Positions 57,574 through 64,000 of a stretch of DNA of 64,000 nt are shown here, piece by piece. Numbering within the stretch: position 1 is the first letter of the stretch; each line of letters starts with the position of its first letter. Position numbers and translations under genes: made by a program. Below the pieces are notes generated by a model. It was given only the letters and a program-made list of their open reading frames with translations, did not search any database and was not told the origin of the DNA. Origin of the DNA: Sesamum alatum. Lineage: Eukaryota > Streptophyta > Magnoliopsida > Lamiales > Pedaliaceae. The stretch is taken from NCBI GenBank assembly GCA_034509735.1, contig JACGWO010000007.1, positions 24,146,046-24,210,045 on the forward strand, written 5' to 3'.

Positions 57574-57596
57574 GAAGATAAGATTCTCTTATCTTC
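57574..57596. promoter_or_regulatory. Perfect inverted repeat in promoter, copy B
   Basis: 10-bp arms GAAGATAAGA / TCTTATCTTC around TTC, 50 bp before the TATA box. Identical in copy A, so not a sequencing artefact. Could be a paired GATA-factor site or an RNA hairpin at the 3' side of the upstream unit. Confidence 0.6.
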
Positions 57597-57645
57597 AGAT
57601 ATCTTCAGGAGATTTATGCTGGTCTCCCGAGTATTCTCCCCTCCT

Positions 57646-57651
57646 TATAAA
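57646..57651 (+). promoter_or_regulatory. TATA box of the pararetrovirus promoter, copy B
   Basis: TATAAA in CCTTATAAAGGAGAG. Expected start near 57675-57682, about 275 nt before the next primer site. It would drive transcription through copy C. Confidence 0.72.
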
Positions 57652-57753
57652 GGAGAGTAGCATAGGTCCGAGAGAGGCATCTTAGAAAACTCAGCCTTGT
57701 TACTATCTTTGTAATATTACTTTCATAAGTATTGTAAGTTTTGTTCTTGTGAT

Positions 57754-57759
57754 AATAAA
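57754..57759 (+). terminator. Poly(A) signal, copy B
   Basis: AATAAA 103 bp after the TATA box, so downstream of the predicted start. This gives a predicted terminal redundancy of roughly 100 nt in a unit-length RNA. Confidence 0.62.
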
Positions 57760-57813
57760 ACCTCTCTTTATCTATATCTATCTCTTCCTGCTTCCTCTCT
57801 ATTTGGTACCCCT

Positions 57814-57879
57814 AGTATTACACTAATCCGCCGCCAGTATCACACTAATCCGCCACTAGTATCACACTAATCCGCTGTG
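57814..57879 (+). repeat. Three-copy 22-bp direct repeat in leader, B/C junction
   Basis: Units at 57814, 57836 and 57858, based on AGTATCACACTAATCCGCC. Lies between the poly(A) signal and the primer site and is conserved at the A/B junction. Confidence 0.88.
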
Positions 57880-57951
57880 AACGCCATCGTCTGTGTCTGT
57901 GACCGTAGTCTTCGCTTTCTTTTTGGTAGCTGGTACCCTTGTGTACCCTTG

Positions 57952-57964
57952 TGGTATCAGAGCC
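57952..57964 (+). other. tRNA-iMet primer-binding site, start of copy C
   Basis: TGGTATCAGAGCC, 7653 bp after the one at 50299. A purine-rich run, GAGGAGGGGGG, follows at 57980-57990 and might prime plus-strand synthesis; that is only a guess. Confidence 0.9.
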
Positions 57965-58057
57965 ATCTGATGTGGTTCTGAGGAGGGGGGTAAGGCCGGA
58001 AGAAGTCCTCGTCCCCGGTCTCGGCATAAGGATCTTAAAGATCCTGAAGGTACGTAT

Positions 58058-58270
58058 ATGTCTTCATTTACTTCTTACAGAAGTGTTGATATTCTGCCAT
58101 ACCGTGATTATTATATTCAAAAGGGTAATTATTTATCCAAGTTAAAGTTAAAAATCGAGTACACAAAAAGATATATTAAATACCTAAAAGATCAGATCAA
58201 TCAAGGTATTCGGCCTGAATACTACGAAGAGAAACTTAAAAACGGTAAAATCTTCTTTAAAGTCTTTTGA
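58058..58270 (+). CDS. Small leader ORF, copy C, 70 residues
   Basis: ATG at 58058, TGA at 58268-58270. The product is basic and Tyr/Lys-rich (VDILPYRDYYIQKGNYLSKL, then YTKRYIKYLKDQINQGIRPE) with a helical, amphipathic look. Nearly identical in copy B except for one frameshift. It lies after the primer site and before ORF1, where some caulimovirids have a short first ORF. No domain recognised. It may be a real small protein or a regulatory upstream ORF. Confidence 0.5.
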   Translation: MSSFTSYRSVDILPYRDYYIQKGNYLSKLKLKIEYTKRYIKYLKDQINQGIRPEYYEEKLKNGKIFFKVF

Positions 58271-58476
58271 AAAGCAGGTAGAAATATTATTAGCATAAAG
58301 GTCTAGTTTGTCATACAAACTTAAAAGCTAAAACTTTACTGATCCATAGGAATCTTCCTTTGAAACCCGGGCACTTTGCCTTAAGTCGCGTAGCCTGTTT
58401 ATGTTCCTGTTGTTTGCCTAGAGGGCTGTTAGGGAATCCTTAGGCGTAAATCGTTGACAGTGATAAGGAAGATCGA
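58271..58476 (+). other. Viral leader between small ORF and ORF1, copy C
   Basis: Non-coding, same as 50617-50823. No other feature recognised. Confidence 0.55.
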
Positions 58477-59880
58477 ATGAATAGGTTCAGTCGAGTTTGT
58501 CTTTTAGCTCTAATGACGATTTAGATCAACAGGAATTCACTAATAAGAATAAGGAAATTGTTATTAATGATAACATTGATAAGAGTTTAAATGACTGGAA
58601 AATGCCTGTTTATCCAACAGGAAAAAATTTACAAGAGCACGGGAAGTTTTATTAGAAGAACTGATTATATCATTAAGACAGTTGAACAATCAATTCCTTT
58701 ATCTGAAGGATATAGTACATTCCATTTATTTTCTGAAAGACTTATGGCCTTGCATAGGCAAAAGTACAAATTCTTGCATATTGGAATGGTCCAAATTGCC
58801 TTAAGGCCTGCCACTAGACTAGGTTTAAATACTTCGGCATTGATTGCAGTAAGAGACAAGAGGCATAACAAATTTCATGATTCCTTGTTAGGAATAGTAG
58901 AATCCAGTTTATGTGATGGACCCATATACTTCTCATGTTTTCCTGATTTTACTGTTTCTTTAGCAGATCCAAATTTGAAACATGCTTTATGCTTAGATAT
59001 AAAATCAGATGGATTTGATATGATGCCTGGAACTCAAAACGTTTTTCTTATTTTTAGACTTTATTACAAGGTCATGAATACAGTGGTTCCTGATATGAGG
59101 AAATTTATAAATCAAAATCCTAGGACTACAACCATGTTCGTAACTGATATATCTAAGAGTAATGTTGTAATCCCCAAGACTATTACTTGGGATCAAGTTA
59201 ATCTTCCCGAAAAATGGATCCTTGAGGAAGGCAACAAACCTGTAAAACAGGAAAATAAAAGGTTAGAAGAAATTATAGAATACCCAGATGGAGATGTAGA
59301 GATAAGATTCTCTAAAGATCGAGTTACTCACCTTAATATAAGGGAGAATTCTAAGAAAGAGGAAATAATGTCTGGTAGATGTTCTACATCTTCAATTCCC
59401 TTATCACGATTTGAAAAGGAACAAGTTATATTAAAAAATACATCGGATGGGGTTAGTCAACCAGAATATAAAGTGGAAATCCCTTCTTCGTCACGGGCTA
59501 AATCACCTACCCCCTCCGACATGGGATACGGTTTTGAAGAGGAAAGAAGTGTTTTTGGTTTAAATACCTTAACCGTAGATAAAAATCTAGAATTTCCCTT
59601 TGAAGGAAGACTAAGAGAATTATTCTATTCTCCAGAAAATGAAATTAAGAGAAAATGGTTTTATTTAAAATCCACAAAAAGCCAAGAGAAGTGGTTTAAA
59701 ACCTATAAGAAATTTCTAAGAAAAATGAAGGAAGAAATAGACTTCTTTGAAGTCATAAATATTTTCTATAAGATAGAGAAACGAGAAAATAATTTTCCTA
59801 AGTTCTCAGATGAGAATATTATTGCTAATATTAATACTGCATATCAGAATTTTATTACAACAAAGGGAAAAAATTATTAA
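58477..59880 (+). pseudogene. Movement protein region, copy C (best-preserved copy)
   Basis: The expected ATG is 58477 (MNRFSRV), but a lost T near 58500 breaks it; a gained A near 58626 restores the frame, so the long open frame 58591-59880 (429 codons) is authentic only from about residue 12. The 30K-superfamily core is clear: KFLHIGMVQIALRP at residues 60-73, a second strand-rich segment GIVESSLCDGPIYFSCF near 101-117, and LCLDIKSDGFDMMPGTQ near 133-149 with the conserved Asp. A Lys/Glu-rich C-terminal part leads towards the capsid. 30K proteins move the virus through plasmodesmata. ORF1 is cut again at 59880 by an extra A. Confidence 0.85.
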
Positions 59881-61949
59881 AAGTATTCATCCCCCAGAAA
59901 TTAATTTGTCTATTAAAATCGATAAAGAAGAGGTTAATGCTACCCCTTACAGAAAAGATAATAAAATAGAAGCTGCAATAGAACAGAACAACTATACAAA
60001 TTTGTCTTTACAAACTATTGGAAGGCAGCTTACCAGAATTAGAACAACATGTTAATAAATATCTTTATAAAGATCATACCGAGTTGCCTCAAACTAGTAA
60101 GACTATTGAAAAGGAAAAGGTTTTATTCAAACCATTACCTTCCGAAAAAATTAATGTTAAAATTAATAAAGCCTCCGAAGATTCTGAGGTTCTGGAAGAA
60201 ATATTAAAAAGGTTAAAAAACCTTGGGATAAAAGACAAAGACATAGCCCCTCTTACTGGAGCACAAGAGAATAATTCCGAAAGGAAGATGGAAATTCTGA
60301 CCAAGAGAATAGATCAGTTAGAAGAAATGTTCAGAAAAGAATTACAACAAGAACCGTATGAGCTCATAAAAATTGATTTTGGAAATAACAATAATAGGAA
60401 GCCTTATTATCATAGGCCAACCCCCAGTGGACCTTTTGATAGAAGAACAAGAAAATTATTTATCTGGGCTTCGTTTGATGGAACATCCATTCATGAGTGG
60501 AATATTGATGGGCATACTGAGTATCAAATACAAACAAATTACATTATATCACTATGTATGCTACTGCTTGTCGCCTAAAGGAAATGCTGACTCTGAAATA
60601 GCTAAAGCTATAATTCAAGGATTTACAGGTCAACTTAAAGGTTGGTGGGATTTTCACCTATCAGATGAAGCAAAAATGCATATATTAATGCAGTAAAATT
60701 AGAAAACAATAGCCAAGTAACAGATTGTGTTAACACTTTGATTTATACTATAGCCAAGCACTTTATAGGAAGTACTTCATTACAATTAGACAAAACCCAG
60801 GAACAACTTATGAACTTAAAATGTCCCAGTTTATCCCATTTTAAATGGTACAAAGATGTCTTTTTCTCTAAAATATTTACTAGAGAAGATAGTCAACATG
60901 AGTTTTGAAAGAAAAAGTTCTTATTAGGACTCCCTCATTTCTTTTGCAGAAAAGGGTTAAAAAACCGCATAAAACAAAAACATCAAGGTATTATTTCCAT
61001 ATCATCTCTATACCTATGGTGATCTTGCTTCAGAAATCGAGCTGAAGAATGTGTCTGTGTAATGAAATAAAATTACATAAGCAAATTCAGAAGGAAAAAA
61101 TTTATGGAAAAAGAGTTCTTGGGGACTTCTGTGAACAAATAGGGTTAACACCCAGTAAACCACTAGATAAGAAGAAAAGAGTTTATAAAACCTCTAATAA
61201 AAAACGCTATTATAAGAAAAAGGATACTAATGTAGAAAAGAAATCCTCCAAGAAAGGAGTATAGAGAAAAGAAAAAAAGAAAATCCTCCTAAACAAAAAA
61301 GAGTCCCAATATGTTGGAAATGTCGTTCCCCAGGACATTATGCCAATAAATGTAAGATGAAAAGAAGAATTCTAAATCTTGATATAGAGAAGATCTTAAA
61401 ACCGCGTTACAAAAGCTTCTTATAGAAGAATCAGAACTAGAAGATGAAAATTTAAAATTATCTGTTATAACAGAAATAAATTCTGAAGATGAAAACAATG
61501 AAGAGTCTGATAAATCAGAAAAATGAGGATCAGATAACGATGAATCCAATAGTTGTGAAGGAAATTTGTGACTATTATAAAGCTTTATGTCATGCTAACG
61601 GATTATTTGTATTAACAAAAGAAGAAAGTTTTATTCTAGATCTTATAGATAAATTCCTGATCCGACGAGAAAAAGGAAAATGTTACAAAAAATATTTAGA
61701 ATCTATAAAGACCGAAAACCTGAGAAAAAATTAAAGATAAAAGAGCCGGAAGCTTATAATTTTAAAGAAATAATGAATAGAGTTAAAAACTCTAATGTAT
61801 CCACTTCTACAACTACAGAGGCCTCTACGGCAGAATTAAGACATGAAGTAAAAATTCTAAAACAAGAATTACAAGAACTAAAATCTAGAGTTTCTGCTCT
61901 TGAGATTAAATCTCATAATTATTCATCTAGTGATAATGAGAAGAAATAA
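59881..61949 (+). pseudogene. Capsid region, copy C
   Basis: Frames 59810-60055, 60018-60578, 60373-60696, 61049-61264, 61489-61734 and 61680-61949. It contains the core (IIQGFTGQLKGWWDFHL at about 60610-60660) and the knuckle CWKCRSPGHYANKC at 61312-61353. The segment 61680-61949 reads through a likely coiled coil (ELRHEVKILKQELQELKSRV, SALEIKSH) that is broken in copy B, supporting continuity between capsid and protease. It is badly fragmented by one-base indels. Confidence 0.85.
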
Positions 61950-62091
61950 GAGTTGAAAAGGAAGAATTATTGCAAAAAGAGGAGTTAAACTTTTAACTTT
62001 TGTTAATATGATTGACAGAGTATATAACCCATAAATGGCATACCAAGGTTACTATTGTTGTGCATAAAGAGTATTATTTTTCGCCATTGCC

Positions 62092-62292
62092 ATGATAGAT
62101 TCAGGAGCAGATTTAAACTGCATTAATGAAGGGTTAGTACCCTCTAGGTATTTTTCAAAAACGACTGAAGTCCTTAATGCAGCAGATGGAAGGAAATTAC
62201 TAGTAAAATACAAATTACAAAACACTGCTGTTTGTAATAAAGGAATTTGTCTAGAAATGCCATTTATAATGGTAAAAAAATCTCTCTCATGA
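62092..62292 (+). pseudogene. Aspartic protease region, copy C
   Basis: MIDSGADLNCINEGLVPSRY with DSGAD at 62098-62112. Loses frame at the same A7 run as copy B (about 62273-62280). A base missing near 62083 separates it from the upstream VTIVVHKEYYF-type segment. Confidence 0.85.
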
Positions 62293-63950
62293 CGTGTGAT
62301 ATTAGGAAATCCTTTTCTTCATATGCTTTTATCCAATCAAAGAAGTATCCAAAGAAGGAATTACAAGTGTAGTAAAAGGAAATGAATTAAAGTTCAATTT
62401 TGTCACTCAGCCAAAATATCATGAGATTGACTTAATTCAAAAAAACAATTGAAAGAAAAGAAAACTTTTAAACTCTTTATCCCAAGAGATTAGTTATAAA
62501 AAATTAAAAGAGAAAATTTCTTCTCCTTATTTACAAATAAAATCAAGGAATTACAATCTTATATAGAAAAACAATCTGCTCAGATATTCCTAATGCCTTC
62601 TGGGAAAGGAAAAAACATGTTGTCTCTTTACCTTATGAGGCTGATTTTAAAGAAAATCAGATTCCCACTAAAAGCTAGACCCATTGCCATGGGTCCTAGA
62701 CATTTAGAAATATGCAAAAAGAAATAGAGGAATTATTACTTAAAAAACTTATAAGGCCATCCCATAGTCCTTGGAGTTGTCCTGCCTTTTATGTAGAAAA
62801 TGCAGCAGAACTTGAAAGAGGGTTCCCAGGTTAGTTATAAACTACAAACCTCTAAACAAAGCTTTAAGGTGGATACGGTACCCAATTCCAAACAAAAAGG
62901 ACCTTTTGAATAGGCTTTATTCAGCTAAAGTTATGTCAAAATTTGATATGAAATCAGGATTTTGGCAAATCCAAATAAAAGAAGAAGATCGTTATAAAAC
63001 AGCTTTCACTGTCCCTTTTGGCCTATTATGAATGGAACGTTATGCCTTCGGACTAAAGAATGCCCCTTCCTGAATTTCAAAGGATTATGAATGACATATT
63101 TAAGCTATACGCATTTACAATAGTCTATATAGATGATGTCCTAATATTTTCAGAATCTATTGAACAACATTTTAAACATCTAAAAATATTCGTAGATGTT
63201 GTTGTGAGAGCAGGATTGGTTGTTTCTGCCAAAAAGATTAAACTCTTTCAGACTGAAATAAAAATTTCTAGGGCATATTATTAGAGAAGGAACTATCTTC
63301 CCTATAGATCGACTATAAATATTTGCTGAAAAATTTCCTGATGAAATCAAGGATAAAAATCAACTACAAAGGTTTCTTGAAGTCTAAATTATGTTGCTGA
63401 ATTTTATAAAGATTTGGCTTATGATGCTAAACCGTTATTTGAGAGACTCAAGAAAAACCTCCAATTTGGAGCACCGAACACACTAATGCAGTTAGAAAAA
63501 TTAAAGCAAGAATTAAAGAAATCCCTTGTCTTGCAATTTCAAACCCAGATGCCTTCAAAATTGTTGAGACCGATGCTTCCGATGTAGGATATGGAGGAAT
63601 ACTTAAACAAAGGATTAATGATAAAGAATCATTAGTAAGGTTCACCTCGGGAGTATGGAGAGACTAGAGTTAATTACTCTACGGTTAAAAAGAGATTTTG
63701 TCTATTGTTCTATGCATTCAAAAAATTCGAAAGTGATTTATTAAATCAAAAATTTTTGTTACGAGTAGATTGCAAAATCTGCAAAAGAGATATTACAAAA
63801 GGATGTTAAAAATTTAGCCTCGAAACAAATCTTTGCTAGTGCAAAGCCATACTATCTGTATTCGATTTTGATATTGAGTTATTATTAAAGATCACATAAA
63901 CTCCTTACCTGATTTTAACTCAAGGTGAATTTTTGCAGGGAAAGCACATG
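62293..63950 (+). pseudogene. Reverse transcriptase and RNase H, copy C
   Basis: 63060-63284 keeps a clean RT active site, FTIVYIDDVLIFSESIEQHF (YIDD at 63126-63137), which is frame-broken just upstream in copies A and B. The shared frame loss recurs at about 62820-62830. The RNase H TDASDVGYGG segment lies around 63570-63600. The start of ORF2 follows at about 63949 and leaves the window. Confidence 0.86.
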
Positions 63951-64000
63951 AACAAGATAGAGCGTCAATCCAGTAAAGGTAATGTTAACCTAAATAAATT

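Larger units (their letters stand above)
50299..57951 (+). mobile_element. Endogenous pararetrovirus copy B, one complete genome unit (7653 bp)
   Basis: Measured from tRNA-Met primer site to primer site. Order: primer site (50299), leader with a small ORF (50406-50616), a movement protein - capsid - protease - RT - RNase H coding region (50824-56308), an overlapping second ORF (56305-57452), promoter (TATA 57646-57651), poly(A) signal (57754-57759) and back to the primer site. There is no integrase, no LTR pair and no envelope. A 30K-type movement protein plus capsid knuckle CWKCRSPGHYANKC place it in Caulimoviridae. Layout and size fit Florendovirus or Solendovirus/Petuvirus-like lineages; the genus cannot be fixed by eye. 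Many one-base frameshifts make it defective as written. Confidence 0.92.
57952..64000 (+). mobile_element. Endogenous pararetrovirus copy C (continues beyond the window)
   Basis: Repeats copy B from the primer site through the start of ORF2; the window ends about 6.05 kb into the unit. Its movement-protein frame is the best preserved of the three. It has many one-base indels from about 60.9 kb onward. The continuation on the right cannot be judged. Confidence 0.92.

Noticed and set aside
49995..57951. Interpretation of the 47-64 kb array as LTR retrotransposons sharing LTRs
   Set aside because: No integrase follows RNase H, a 30K movement protein precedes the capsid, and there is only one promoter region per unit; this fits Caulimoviridae.

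Overview
The window is repeat-dense, gene-poor nuclear DNA from a plant, probably a eudicot; the species cannot be told. The reasons are plant-type LINEs with DUF4283/CCHC ORF1 proteins, Ty3/gypsy and Ty1/copia LTR retrotransposons primed by initiator tRNA-Met, and endogenous copies of a plant pararetrovirus (Caulimoviridae). I found no host protein gene, tRNA, rRNA or CRISPR array. Nearly every coding stretch is a transposon or viral relic broken by stops and frameshifts.

The substrate is a tandem satellite with a monomer of about 334 bp (roughly 15 kb and 45 monomers in total), seen at 8460-10111, 12078-14520, 17284-19307, 25444-31036, 36951-37854, 40878-42599 and, in the opposite orientation, 46428-47160. 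Into it are inserted, all on the minus strand: a Ty3/gypsy element (1-8459), itself split by a 5'-truncated LINE (about 1023-5713); a 1966-bp copia solo LTR with a perfect 5-bp target duplication (10112-12077); a LINE that keeps ORF1 but has lost essentially all of ORF2 (14521-17283); a near full-length LINE with a 17-bp target duplication (19308-25443); a second Ty3/gypsy element (31037-36950); a 3' half of a copia element of the same family as the solo LTR (37855-40877); and a third Ty3/gypsy element (42600-45927) that runs into a gap of exactly 500 N (45928-46427).

After the gap the satellite is reverse-complemented. A complex junction follows (47161-47270), made of an inverted scrap of pararetrovirus and about 15 bp of satellite. 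From there to the window end lie head-to-tail copies of one caulimovirid genome: copy A (47270-50298, 3' part only), copy B (50299-57951, one complete 7653-bp unit measured from tRNA-Met primer site to primer site) and copy C (57952-64000, running off the window). Each unit has the order primer-binding site, small leader ORF, a movement protein / capsid / protease / reverse transcriptase / RNase H coding region, a second ORF overlapping the first by ATGA, a promoter with TATA box, a poly(A) signal, and back to the primer site. There is no integrase and no LTR pair. The tandem arrangement puts a promoter ahead of copies B and C, the configuration that could in principle yield a terminally redundant pregenomic RNA, but every copy carries frameshifts. 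Copies differ mostly by homopolymer-length indels, so part of the damage may be sequencing error in poorly polished assembly.
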